From positions 1 through 64,000 of the forward strand of contig NZ_JACYTN010000011.1 in NCBI RefSeq assembly GCF_014841135.1: DNA of 64,000 bases, given 5' to 3'. Every line of letters starts with the position of its first letter. The stretch's first letter is position 1. This document shows positions 43,574-51,718 of this stretch, piece after piece. This DNA is from Paenibacillus arenosi (GTDB lineage: Bacteria; Bacillota; Bacilli; Paenibacillales; Paenibacillaceae). Under the pieces are notes generated by a model. The model made no database searches and was not told the origin of the DNA. It saw only the letters and a list, made by a program, of their open reading frames with translations. The position numbers were made by a program, and so were the translations under genes.

Positions 43574-44701
43574 CTAATTCCCTTCCGCATGCTGCACACG
43601 ATATGGACTATTCATACGCAGCACTCTCTCCGCACTTCCTGACAACAAATACGCTAACAGATGCTTTACATGCGCACTAATATGGAACAACGGAAGAAGG
43701 CCATCTAGAACGCCCATTAAACAGCAACATGCATTCATAGCAGAGGTCGCCCGTGCATCCTGATCTTGCCGCATTCTAGTAATCGCAGACAACAGTCGTT
43801 CACCCTTGATTTCAAATTGCGCCGTCGTCTTACTTGACATCGGGTATAAATGTTCAAGCCACAGCGCTTCTACTTCTTCAGCCTGTAGCATTCCTTCCTC
43901 TGTAAGCTTCATTACAGCATTAGACAATTCTCTTAAGGCTGCCGACCATCTTCGCAGGAGCTCATCCGGCCCTTCATACAAGCCTGTCTCAGATGAATGC
44001 TGGACAACTTCTTGAATGGCTTTGTCAATCAAAGAACCCCACTGTCCATCAGCTTCTTGAAACTGCTTTTGAATAAATTGTTTCTGTTCAGAACGATTCA
44101 TAAAATCAACATAGCTCGCTGCAATATCTTTATAGATACTGTATCCAGCATGCAATCCATGACTAGGAACTAACATACTAATAGACGCCATCATCCGTAC
44201 CAGCTGGACGTAACGAGCTTGTCGATTAGAACGTGTACGCTCAATCTCAAGGTGTACCAATTCATATGTATAAGCATAGAAGCTTCGTAGCAATTCAGAT
44301 AGCAACGGATGCTTCCATAACCCGGAAAAACAATTGTGTTCATATATAGCAACCTGATTATCAGGTTCTAAAGGCACAAGTGGGCCAATTCCTGGACACT
44401 CATTCTCCCACTGCTCACATAATTGTAAATATGAGCTTTCATCCAACTTGCGTTGAGAAGGATATTTGGATAAATAGGCTTTTAATCTCTCTTCGATTTG
44501 TCGAAAGCAGTGCTCAATAGCCTCTTCCTGCTCAAATTCTACATGTATGGCAATATGAGGACCGAACCTCCAATGCCGCTGCACATAGGCTCGTACGAAG
44601 CTACCGCTTGCTTTCATTTGCTGGAGGACAGGTCTAATACCATCAAGTAATAAAGCTTGCTTATCATCTTCATAATAGTAGACTTGCATTGACTTCCACA
44701 T
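43574..44701 (-). CDS. SpaB_C / thiopeptide-type domain-like protein next to comX
   Basis: 375 aa, ATG at 44701 9 nt after AAAGGAG. The N-terminal region MQVYYYEDDKQALLLDGIRP, then VRAYVQRHWRFGPHIAIHVE, resembles the start of the SpaB_C/'thiopeptide-type bacteriocin biosynthesis' domain, whose hallmark is a R-Y/W-x-x-G-P-H-L/I segment. The rest is helical (LLSELLRSFYAYTYELVHLE, then AATRMRQDQDARATS-like). No DDxxD of an isoprenyl transferase is present, so it is not ComQ. It lies 316 bp upstream of comX on the same strand. The domain call is by pattern and uncertain. Confidence 0.5.
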   Translation of the reverse strand: MWKSMQVYYYEDDKQALLLDGIRPVLQQMKASGSFVRAYVQRHWRFGPHIAIHVEFEQEEAIEHCFRQIEERLKAYLSKYPSQRKLDESSYLQLCEQWENECPGIGPLVPLEPDNQVAIYEHNCFSGLWKHPLLSELLRSFYAYTYELVHLEIERTRSNRQARYVQLVRMMASISMLVPSHGLHAGYSIYKDIAASYVDFMNRSEQKQFIQKQFQEADGQWGSLIDKAIQEVVQHSSETGLYEGPDELLRRWSAALRELSNAVMKLTEEGMLQAEEVEALWLEHLYPMSSKTTAQFEIKGERLLSAITRMRQDQDARATSAMNACCCLMGVLDGLLPLFHISAHVKHLLAYLLSGSAERVLRMNSPYRVQHAEGN

Positions 44702-44756
44702 ACGGGGGAACTCCTTTCCTGATCACCTACAGTAAGTTATCCCCTATAAATGAATA

Positions 44757-44872
44757 GACGATGCTGAAACGGCAGGGGTCACCGTTTACAGCATCGTCAC
44801 TCTAGTAGCAGAGGGGTCAGTTTTTCAACAGTAAAGGTCGCTAGGGGAGAGGGACGACCTTATCAACTGTTG
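44757..44872. other. Two long hairpins in the leader of the SpaB_C-like gene
   Basis: Hairpin one: GACGATGCTG-AAACGG pairs with CCGTTT-A-CAGCATCGTC (44757-44798). Hairpin two: CAACAGT-AA-AGGTCG pairs with CGACCT-TATCA-ACTGTTG (44826-44872), with a purine-rich loop on the plus strand. No T-tract follows on either strand, so they are not simple terminators. They could be a structured 5' leader or a small RNA. Confidence 0.6.
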
Positions 44873-44952
44873 AATGAGGAGAACCTGACGTAACTGCAAG
44901 GTTGTCTTACTTGCATCATATACGATATTTCGGCATTATTCACCGACAACTA

Positions 44953-44987
44953 GTGTTGTAATTACCACAATAAAATTGCGTTGTTTG
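44953..44987. promoter_or_regulatory. Second copy of the comX-upstream element
   Basis: CCACAAT-AAA-ATTGCGT (44965-44981) has the same 7-3-7 layout as the dyad upstream of comX, and the flanks match too: GTGTTGTA, one base, TTACC before it and T-TT after it in both places. It is further flanked by TCACCGA.CAAC...GTTG...TCGGTGA. It lies about 260 bp upstream of the SpaB_C-like gene. Confidence 0.55.
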
Positions 44988-45029
44988 TTCGGTGATTATC
45001 CGCATTGACGAATTAGGAAAATCATGCTA

Positions 45030-45066
45030 TTTTATAACCAACGGTTAGTAACCAATGGTTATAAAA
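45030..45066. promoter_or_regulatory. 37-bp palindromic operator of the TetR gene
   Basis: TTTTATAACCA (45030-45040) pairs with TGGTTATAAAA (45056-45066), and the inner GGTTA pairs with TAACC. 16 of 18 pairs match around 45048. It also reads as two tandem 13-bp dyads, TAACCAACGGTTA and TAACCAATGGTTA. It is 49 bp upstream of the TetR ATG, so autoregulation is likely. Confidence 0.75.
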
Positions 45067-45114
45067 TGTTAATATCTATTTTTATACATGAAAAATAGCT
45101 ATAGGAGTGATCTC

Positions 45115-45735
45115 ATGAACAAAGCTCAACGATCAGAGTTAACCAAGCAAGCAATACTATCTGCAGCTGCTGATCTTTTCACGAGTACTGGATTTGAGAA
45201 GGTTACCATGCGAGAGATTGCCAAGCAGGCAGGATGTTCACACACGGCCATTTATATTTATTTTCAAGATAAAGAAACACTGCTCTTCCAATTAGCTAAA
45301 CAGCCATTACAACAATTGCAAGACCGCCTGCATGAACTGCAGCAAGACACGAAGCTTGCTCCTGATGCAACGTTGAAGCAAATGGCACTAGCACTCATCC
45401 ATTTTGGACTTACTCATCGCAGCATGTATCATTTATTTTTCTTTGCTCGCTCATCCAGAGTTGATGAAAAAGAATCTAATTTAGTCATACAGAAGCTTCG
45501 GAACAATTTATTCTCTGTACTACGATCATCCATGGCTGACATGATTAACGCTCCAGAGGACGATACGCAAACATTGGCGTTTACACGTGCGTTCTACTAT
45601 TGTTTACATGGCATTATTACCACGTACCTCGAATCAGATGAATCTGATTCTGAGCTGCATGTTCGGCTGGACGATACGTTTGAATTGACAATCGATCTCT
45701 TTCTTGCAGGGATTCGACAGCATATACAACGCTAA
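45115..45735 (+). CDS. TetR/AcrR family transcriptional regulator
   Basis: ATG at 45115 (MNKAQRSELT) after TAGGAGTG gives 206 aa. The N-terminal helix-turn-helix is at about residues 10-55 (TKQAILSAAADLFTSTGFEK, then TMREIAKQAGCSHTAIYIYF). The C-terminal ligand domain is unspecific (FTRAFYYCLHGIITTYLE). The following MBL hydrolase is 42 bp away and likely its target, together with the gene itself through the 37-bp palindrome. Confidence 0.9.
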   Translation: MNKAQRSELTKQAILSAAADLFTSTGFEKVTMREIAKQAGCSHTAIYIYFQDKETLLFQLAKQPLQQLQDRLHELQQDTKLAPDATLKQMALALIHFGLTHRSMYHLFFFARSSRVDEKESNLVIQKLRNNLFSVLRSSMADMINAPEDDTQTLAFTRAFYYCLHGIITTYLESDESDSELHVRLDDTFELTIDLFLAGIRQHIQR

Positions 45736-45777
45736 ATAACGAGACTTAATAGAGAACAACTCAAGGGAGGGTTTCTT

Positions 45778-46455
45778 ATGAAGTTAGAACAAATTTCTAC
45801 CCATATCTGGTCTTTAAAAACGTGGTTCTTGTTTCCTATGCGAGTATGGCTAGTTAAAGATGAGGTAGGCATTACACTTGTTGATGCTGGCATGCCATTT
45901 ATGGCTCGCAGCATTCATCGTGCGATCGATCAACTGAATGCAGGTTCTTTGCAGCGCATTCTACTAACTCATGGTCATAGCGATCATGTTGGTTCCGTGC
46001 ATAAGCTGCACAGCGCTTATAACGTTCCTATATATGCCCATGAACTCGAAATTCCTTATATGGAAGGTAGAATGATATACCCCCGCCGACGTAAAATAGA
46101 GCAAAACGTACGACAAGGAATAGCTGCTGCTCTCCCGATGACTGAAACTGGTGAACTGCAATCAATTGCGGGGTTACAGCCGTTTTTGACACCTGGTCAT
46201 TCTCCTGGACATACCGTGTATATGCATGAGAAAGATGGCGTCCTGCTAGCAGGTGATTTATTTACCTCCAAGCGCGGTCGCTTGAAACGCCCTATGTCCG
46301 CCTTTACCGCTAACATGAAAGAAGCGATCGCGAGCGGCGCGATCATCACGCAACTACAACCGAAGCATCTTGAGGTATGCCACGGTGCACCTGTAGCACA
46401 CCCCGCTTCGCAGTGGGAATCGTATTATACTGAAAGTATACATGATTTTACATAG
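45778..46455 (+). CDS. MBL-fold metallo-hydrolase
   Basis: 225 aa. The metal site is LLTHGHSDHVGSVHKLHSAY, then TPGHSPGHTVYM, GVLLAGDLFTSKRGR and the last histidine in EVCHGAPVAHP. It is close to B. subtilis YflN-type MBL proteins. Ribosome binding site GGGAGGG. It probably hydrolyses or inactivates a compound sensed by the TetR regulator; the substrate is unknown. Confidence 0.87.
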   Translation: MKLEQISTHIWSLKTWFLFPMRVWLVKDEVGITLVDAGMPFMARSIHRAIDQLNAGSLQRILLTHGHSDHVGSVHKLHSAYNVPIYAHELEIPYMEGRMIYPRRRKIEQNVRQGIAAALPMTETGELQSIAGLQPFLTPGHSPGHTVYMHEKDGVLLAGDLFTSKRGRLKRPMSAFTANMKEAIASGAIITQLQPKHLEVCHGAPVAHPASQWESYYTESIHDFT

Positions 46456-46467
46456 ATTTATGGATGC

Positions 46468-46518
46468 AAAAAAACCGCTCTTTCAAGCAGATGTGCGCTT
46501 GGAAGATGCGGTCTTTTT
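46468..46518 (+). terminator. Terminator after the TetR-MBL operon
   Basis: AAAACCGC pairs with GCGGTCTTTTT, with inner arms TCTTTCAAGC and GCTTGGAAGA. T-tract on the plus strand. Confidence 0.75.
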
Positions 46519-46600
46519 AGTAGATGAGTAGATGATTAAAGATCTTATATACAGGTGAAATACCATTTCCGTGCCCAATACATCAGGAGGGGCCGCTGCT

Positions 46601-47527
46601 TCAATTATATAAAGATAGCTTAGGCGTATGATCCGTAAACCGATATAGCTGTGCGGGACGCTGCGAATAACGATTCGAAGTGAGCAGGCCCCCGTTGTCT
46701 CCTCGCACTTCCTCAATAAGTCCTTGACGTGTCCGAGTAGAGGTCAGCTTGCGTACAAAATTCGGCTCTTCAAATGTAGGCACGACCGTTTGCAGCACTT
46801 GATACAGCTCACTTATCGTAAATGCATCTGGCAAAAACTGCTTTGCAATCGTTGTCGTCATCATCTTCTCGCGAATCATATCCAAAGCATCCTGAATAAT
46901 TAGACGATGGTCAAATGCTAAGTCCATATTCAGAGCCTCTTCGACCGGAATCAGCTTCAAGTCAGCTGCATCATAAGAAGCACGACGAGCAGCTAGCACT
47001 TCCTCCTGAACGAGAGCACAAAATGCATGCGACAATATCCAGCCACGCGGATCTCTACCCGGTGTGCTGTATATATTTAAATATTCAATATGAACATCCG
47101 TCACATTGGTCTCTTCTTGCAGCTCGCGGCGAGCACATTCATACAACGTCTCCGTCTCTCTGCAAAAACCGCCTGGCAAGGCCCATTGTCCTGCAAACGG
47201 CCAGCGTTTACGTTGAATAAGCAGCACTTCGAGCTGTCGCTTCGGCATCGACTTCTTCACCGTAGGACGCTCCTCAGTCGTGATCGTAAATATGACAATG
47301 TCGGCCGGAGCACCATCTGGAGTCCGATAACGATTAGGTGAGTAATTTTTTTCATAATCATCTGATGGTTGCTCTAGTGATGAGGCAGACTGAGATGCTT
47401 TCTGCTCTTCTATATGTGATGCCAAATTCTCTGTATCAGATACCTTATGTTCAGACGCACTGGATTGACAAGAGTCAGCTTCGTTACCGTTCATGATTGT
47501 ATCTATCCCTTCCATATCAAACATCAT
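46601..47527 (-). CDS. NUDIX hydrolase with C-terminal winged-helix-like extension (NrtR-type)
   Basis: 308 aa. The first 75 residues are polar and probably disordered. The Nudix box lies at about 130-152 (GGFCRETETLYECARRELQE then ETNV), complete in G, E, R, E and EE positions. The C-terminal 85 residues (DAFTISELYQVLQTVVPTFE, then RKLTSTRTRQGLIEEVRGD) match the winged helix of NrtR-like ADP-ribose-sensing regulators. It is either a pyrophosphohydrolase or a transcription regulator of NAD metabolism; the target is not visible. Confidence 0.8.
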   Translation of the reverse strand: MMFDMEGIDTIMNGNEADSCQSSASEHKVSDTENLASHIEEQKASQSASSLEQPSDDYEKNYSPNRYRTPDGAPADIVIFTITTEERPTVKKSMPKRQLEVLLIQRKRWPFAGQWALPGGFCRETETLYECARRELQEETNVTDVHIEYLNIYSTPGRDPRGWILSHAFCALVQEEVLAARRASYDAADLKLIPVEEALNMDLAFDHRLIIQDALDMIREKMMTTTIAKQFLPDAFTISELYQVLQTVVPTFEEPNFVRKLTSTRTRQGLIEEVRGDNGGLLTSNRYSQRPAQLYRFTDHTPKLSLYN

Positions 47528-47783
47528 ATCGTCCTACTTGTTCCCTACCATAATAACAGCGGAACGGACTAATAACGTTACCTTCATTTATTATGTATAA
47601 TTGTCTATTTAATAATATAAATACGACATTTATTATAAACTGTCAACTATTTGCTAGAAATCGCTACCCATATTTTACTTCAATTTACTTCATTCATGCT
47701 AATTATAGCGAATCCTCCGTTCAGAACAATGAAAAAGACTTCCCGAATAGATATCTCATTCAGGAAGTCCAGTCCATTCATCC
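47528..47783. other. Intergenic stretch between the NUDIX gene and the rtcB operon
   Basis: AT-rich and without a convincing gene. It holds the terminator at 47732-47771. Nothing else was recognised. Confidence 0.5.
47732..47771 (-). terminator. Terminator of the rtcB operon
   Basis: GGACTTCCTGAAT pairs with ATTCGGGAAGTC; on the minus strand TTTTTC follows. It is 12 bp past the stop of the distal rtcB-like gene. Confidence 0.85.
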
Positions 47784-49028
47784 TCAGTCTTTATAAGGAT
47801 CAAACTCGTCAGCACCAGCCATACAAACCCCAATTGGCTTCAACACATGCATAACATCAATTGTATTTCGATGCGCGTCCAATACCGTTTGCAATTTCCG
47901 GTACACGAATGGACTTTCGTCCGTACCTGCTCCACGCAGCTCAACACCAAAATCATGCACGGCCTGCTTCATTTGAGCAGATGTAATTTTGCCGCCAGCA
48001 CGTTTGCGTGTACGCCAATTCATTTTACCCGCCGCTTCTGTACGGCTCATAACACGGCCCGCTCCGTGAACGGTACTATAAAACGAATCACGATTTTCCT
48101 CGGTATCTTTACCTCGTACAATGACCGAAATATCTCCCATACTACCACCAATAAAGCCTAGCTGACCTGGTGCAGAAGGCGTCGCTCCTTTGCGGACTAC
48201 GATCGTGTCACGCCCGTCATGCGACTCACGCCATGCATAGTTATGATGATTATGTACCTCAAAATCTGCTTCCGTCCCTAGTATGGACAACACCTGATTC
48301 ATCACATAGTCTCGACCTGCATAAGCATATCGTCCAGCCAATTGCATCGCTCGATAATACATATCGCCAAGCTCATGTTCCAACTCTAACAGTACAGGCG
48401 GCTGATCCATCTTCTCTCCTGGAGCCTTACCGAAAAATTCACGTCCCGCTGCCAAGTTAATGAATCCACTCGCCGTCCTATGACCGAAGCCTCGACTTCC
48501 AAAATGGTTCCCCACCCAAAGACGTCCCGTTGCTGGTTCCTCAAACAAATCGACGAAATGATTACCGCTGCCCACTGTACCAAGTTGGGAACGAGCCAAA
48601 GCTAACATCTTGTCATGCTCCTGCTGTCCGATCGCTCGATAAACAGCCCAATCCGGATCATCAAATAATTCATGTTCCACTCGTTCGTTATTTACACGCC
48701 CTACGCCGAATGAGATCGTCCGAGCAATCTGATCCATAACTTTCGAGATGCGTGGCAGTACTTCAGCGGCCATTAAACCTGTTCTTACGGCCTTATTCCC
48801 GCAGCCAATATCGTAGCCAACACCAGACGGAGAAATTTGTCCGTCATAGACGACTACTCCACCAATCGGCTGACTGTATCCTTTATGATGATCAGCCATA
48901 AGTAAAGACTGAACCACTCTTCCAGTCTCTGCACACGTTTTCGCTTGGGACAGAGCACCCGCGTCTGGATCTCCCCAGACACGGACTCCGTCAATCGTTT
49001 GATAATTTTTATTACTGCTTGCTTCCAT
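47784..49028 (-). CDS. RtcB-family RNA ligase, divergent paralogue (distal)
   Basis: 414 aa. RtcB motifs are conserved: VGYDIGCGNKAVRT with the metal cysteine, LGTVGSGNHFVDL, VHNHHNYAWRES, FIGGSMGDISVIVRG and STVHGAGRVMSRTEA, whose histidine is guanylylated in RtcB. The HSGSRG motif is replaced by NHFGSRGFG. RtcB joins 2',3'-cyclic phosphate or 3'-phosphate RNA ends to 5'-OH in a GTP/Mn-dependent way. It is the third gene of the operon. The low identity to the proximal rtcB suggests different substrates. Confidence 0.88.
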   Translation of the reverse strand: MEASSNKNYQTIDGVRVWGDPDAGALSQAKTCAETGRVVQSLLMADHHKGYSQPIGGVVVYDGQISPSGVGYDIGCGNKAVRTGLMAAEVLPRISKVMDQIARTISFGVGRVNNERVEHELFDDPDWAVYRAIGQQEHDKMLALARSQLGTVGSGNHFVDLFEEPATGRLWVGNHFGSRGFGHRTASGFINLAAGREFFGKAPGEKMDQPPVLLELEHELGDMYYRAMQLAGRYAYAGRDYVMNQVLSILGTEADFEVHNHHNYAWRESHDGRDTIVVRKGATPSAPGQLGFIGGSMGDISVIVRGKDTEENRDSFYSTVHGAGRVMSRTEAAGKMNWRTRKRAGGKITSAQMKQAVHDFGVELRGAGTDESPFVYRKLQTVLDAHRNTIDVMHVLKPIGVCMAGADEFDPYKD

Positions 49029-49059
49029 ATAAATATCGGACTCCTATTGCAAAATTTGA

Positions 49060-49794
49060 TTACGAACAGTCACGCTGTAATTTAAATTGTAACGTATCTA
49101 GTGCTAAATTCACCATCTGACCAGATTCGTAGGAATCGTAGGATTCCCAACTGCTTCGATCGGCAACGATGCCGAACTCTGAGCGAGGTAGTTCATACTG
49201 ATTTACAGTTACATATTGTGCAGTCTCCATCGACTTCATCACAGATGGTGATTGTGTTGCCTGTGTACTGTGAACCTCTGTCTTCTTCACCATCGTTGAA
49301 GGTTGCTGGTCACAACCGCTCACGTTCACACGCTCCATAAATCGGACAAGTGACTCCTCATTTTCTACTAAACAGAGGCTTTCATGATCAATACGATCAT
49401 CCCTCCATACAGGGATACGAACAAATGCTACTCGATCTGTAGGATACACGAACAGCAAGTTGCGTGAAGAAGGCTTAAGTTGAATTCGGGATGCTGTACG
49501 ACCTCCCTTTTCATCGGCTACAACCGTCCATTCCTTTGCTTCAAAAATATCAAACACCCGTGCCGCGCATTCTACACTTTCACTTCCCGAGCGCACATCT
49601 GCATCCAACTGCTTCCATACAATATCCTCTTGTCCATGACTGGATACGATTGACCATGTGCGGCCGAATCGTTCTTTCAATAACCCTTGAATCGCCTGCA
49701 CCGCTTGTGCGTAGCGTTCAAATACCGTTAATCCTGCTTCAAATAATACTAAAACCCGTTCATCAGGGTGTTGTGCATGTAAGTTTGTACTCAT
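49060..49794 (-). CDS. Unknown protein between the two rtcB genes
   Basis: 244 aa, no TM and no recognised motif. The N-terminal 100 residues are helical and acidic (ERVLVLFEAGLTVFERYAQA), followed by a beta-rich part (NLLFVYPTDRVAFVRIPVWR) and a long polar serine/threonine-rich linker, ending in DTLQFKLQRDCS. It starts 4 bp after the upstream rtcB and ends 31 bp before the second one. The context suggests a role in RNA repair or in choosing RtcB substrates; that is an inference. Confidence 0.75.
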   Translation of the reverse strand: MSTNLHAQHPDERVLVLFEAGLTVFERYAQAVQAIQGLLKERFGRTWSIVSSHGQEDIVWKQLDADVRSGSESVECAARVFDIFEAKEWTVVADEKGGRTASRIQLKPSSRNLLFVYPTDRVAFVRIPVWRDDRIDHESLCLVENEESLVRFMERVNVSGCDQQPSTMVKKTEVHSTQATQSPSVMKSMETAQYVTVNQYELPRSEFGIVADRSSWESYDSYESGQMVNLALDTLQFKLQRDCS

Positions 49795-49798
49795 TATA

Positions 49799-51250
49799 TT
49801 AGGCTCCTTTTAACGCTGCCAACGGCTTGCATACTGCGACTACTTCAGCAAGCCCTGCGCCGACAACGCTCTCGATTATATGTTCAACATTTTTGTATGC
49901 TTGTGGTGATTCATCAACGATGCTCTCCAGCATCGGTTGGTTGACTACAATTTCATCTTCTTGACCAACTTTCAATGAGGCAGCAAACTCATCTACCGTC
50001 ACTACCTGCTTCGTTGCACTTCGTGATCGAACCCGACCAGCCCCGTGGCAGATCGAATAGTAATTGTCGCTGCCACCATCACGCCCTACCATCAGATAAG
50101 AGCGGCTGCCCATCGATCCCGGTATTAACGCTGGATGTCCTGTCTCCATATATGGTTTCGGGTTGTCTGGATGATGCGGCGGCAGTGCTCGTGTAGCACC
50201 TTTACGATGTACGAACATCCGCTTCCCTTGGTGCATTTCTTCCCATGCGTAGTTATGCATGAGATCATACAGCGTACGCATCTCGACCTTAGTCCCAAAT
50301 ACATCACGAAACGCTTCGCGAATGCCATATGCGATCAGATGTCGATTCACAACCGCATAGTTCAACGCCGAATACATCAAGTTCACATACGATTGTGCAA
50401 ATGGATGCTCCAACGGCGCAAACGTTAATCTCGGATCTGGTGTACCTTGACCAGACGCACGCATCCATTGCCCCATTGCCTTAATGCCATGCTCACTCAC
50501 TGCTCCGCCCCAAGCTCGTGATCCAGAATGAATCATAATGACGACTTGCCCATCAAACAGCCCCCAAGCTTCTGCAATATCGCGATTATGCTCATCAAGC
50601 TCAATTGCTTGCACTTCGGCAAAATGATTGCCGCTGCCAAGCGTTCCGAGCTGCCTATGCGCTCGATGCCAAATCGGTTCTGGAATTTCATCCAGCACCT
50701 TTTCATCGAACGAAAATCTGCCGCATTCCAGATGCGTTAAGGATGTCGTTTTCTTTGGTGTGTAAATGTCTGGCACATACTTGTTTGGCAGTCCGTGCAC
50801 TCCTTTTTTCAGCACATGTTCCAAACGAATATCTGAAAAATGGCCGCGTTCATGTGTGTTTAAAGGTACGTATTTTCCCATTCGTTTAATCAACTTACGC
50901 CGTACCTTTACGTCTTTCAGTTCATCACGATGCATATTCGTCAGATGTACACGCATACCGCAACCAATATCATTACCGACAATAGAAGGGGATACGTAAC
51001 CATTCTCAGCATTCCATACCGCTGTTGTACCGATACACGTTCCAACGCCGACATGAACATCAGGTGTATAGCTCATATAAGAAGCATTCGGAATCAATAA
51101 ATTATTGTTCGCCATTTCAAAAACTTTCGCAGGAAGCTCCGTAAATAAAGGCTCACTCGCATAAACGTGTAGTTCTCCTGCTGGGAGAGCGACCGTCCGA
51201 TAATAAGCAGCTTCCGTCTTAGCAGATATAGATGTATTCCATGTATTCAT
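49799..51250 (-). CDS. rtcB: RNA-splicing ligase RtcB (proximal)
   Basis: 483 aa. VGNDIGCGMRVHLT, RQLGTLGSGNHFAEVQ, MIHSGSRAWGG, LMHNYAWEEMHQGKR, ALIPGSMGSRSYLMVG and SICHGAGRVRSRSAT contain the metal cysteine, the metal histidines and the GMP-acceptor histidine. The family joins broken RNA ends. It is the first coding gene after a leader of about 450 nt. No RtcA or archease gene is adjacent. Confidence 0.92.
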   Translation of the reverse strand: MNTWNTSISAKTEAAYYRTVALPAGELHVYASEPLFTELPAKVFEMANNNLLIPNASYMSYTPDVHVGVGTCIGTTAVWNAENGYVSPSIVGNDIGCGMRVHLTNMHRDELKDVKVRRKLIKRMGKYVPLNTHERGHFSDIRLEHVLKKGVHGLPNKYVPDIYTPKKTTSLTHLECGRFSFDEKVLDEIPEPIWHRAHRQLGTLGSGNHFAEVQAIELDEHNRDIAEAWGLFDGQVVIMIHSGSRAWGGAVSEHGIKAMGQWMRASGQGTPDPRLTFAPLEHPFAQSYVNLMYSALNYAVVNRHLIAYGIREAFRDVFGTKVEMRTLYDLMHNYAWEEMHQGKRMFVHRKGATRALPPHHPDNPKPYMETGHPALIPGSMGSRSYLMVGRDGGSDNYYSICHGAGRVRSRSATKQVVTVDEFAASLKVGQEDEIVVNQPMLESIVDESPQAYKNVEHIIESVVGAGLAEVVAVCKPLAALKGA

Positions 51251-51296
51251 ATATTGATTTCATTCCTCTCACTTAACCCAATAATCTGTTATGCGT

Positions 51297-51335
51297 ACAA
51301 AAAAGACCGCAGACTCCTCCGTCTACGGTCTTCCC
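51297..51335 (-). terminator. Second terminator-like hairpin in the rtcB leader
   Basis: GACCGTAGAC and GTCTGCGGTC pair with one wobble around GGAGGA, followed by TTTTTTG on the minus strand, about 45 nt before the rtcB ATG. Confidence 0.7.
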
Positions 51336-51415
51336 ATTCCTATAAAGGCAGAATTATCCACCTTTAATCCACGCAATTCATCATCATCGATGAAAAAAAT
51401 GCGACAGGAACATAT

Positions 51416-51450
51416 AAAAAGACCATAGACCTCTCGTCTATGATCTCATG
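51416..51450 (-). terminator. First terminator-like hairpin in the rtcB leader
   Basis: GATCATAGAC and GTCTATGGTC pair around GAGAG, followed by TTTTTATATG on the minus strand. Its stem resembles that of the second hairpin (TAGAC core in both). Confidence 0.65.
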
Positions 51451-51557
51451 ATAATCCGTTCATGTTACGCCGAAGCAAAGCTTACCTCCAAGCTATCATT
51501 TCTTCCCTTATCGAGTAAGAAATCACCTTGTTAGTAAACGATACGACTGCGCACCGA

Positions 51558-51683
51558 TTATTCCGTCGAGACCGACGAGAAATATGTGAATGTATGCGGT
51601 TGGAGGTTGCCCTGACTGCGATTTCGCAGCCAATTACCAGCACCTTTATCATTTCTGAGTTCATTAAACATAAGCATCATCAT
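51558..51683 (-). CDS. Possible leader peptide (41 aa) of the rtcB operon
   Basis: ATG at 51683, 12 nt after AAAGGAGG, starts MMMLMFNELRNDKGAGNWLR and ends at a TAA at 51558-51560. Another frame in the same stretch (ATG 51664, 60 codons) also stays open but has no ribosome binding site. The peptide is not recognised. It could couple translation to the two downstream hairpins. Confidence 0.4.
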   Translation of the reverse strand: MMMLMFNELRNDKGAGNWLRNRSQGNLQPHTFTYFSSVSTE

Positions 51684-51718
51684 GTTATCGTCGGCCTCCT
51701 TTCGTGTAATATGGACTT

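Noticed and set aside
43574-44701. ComQ assignment for the gene upstream of comX
   Set aside because: No DDxxD motif and no polyprenyl synthase pattern; the sequence instead resembles the SpaB_C region.
51482-51664. 60-codon minus-strand ORF in the rtcB leader
   Set aside because: It overlaps the better-supported 41-aa ORF in another frame and has no ribosome binding site. A programmed frameshift between the two was considered but nothing slippery is visible.
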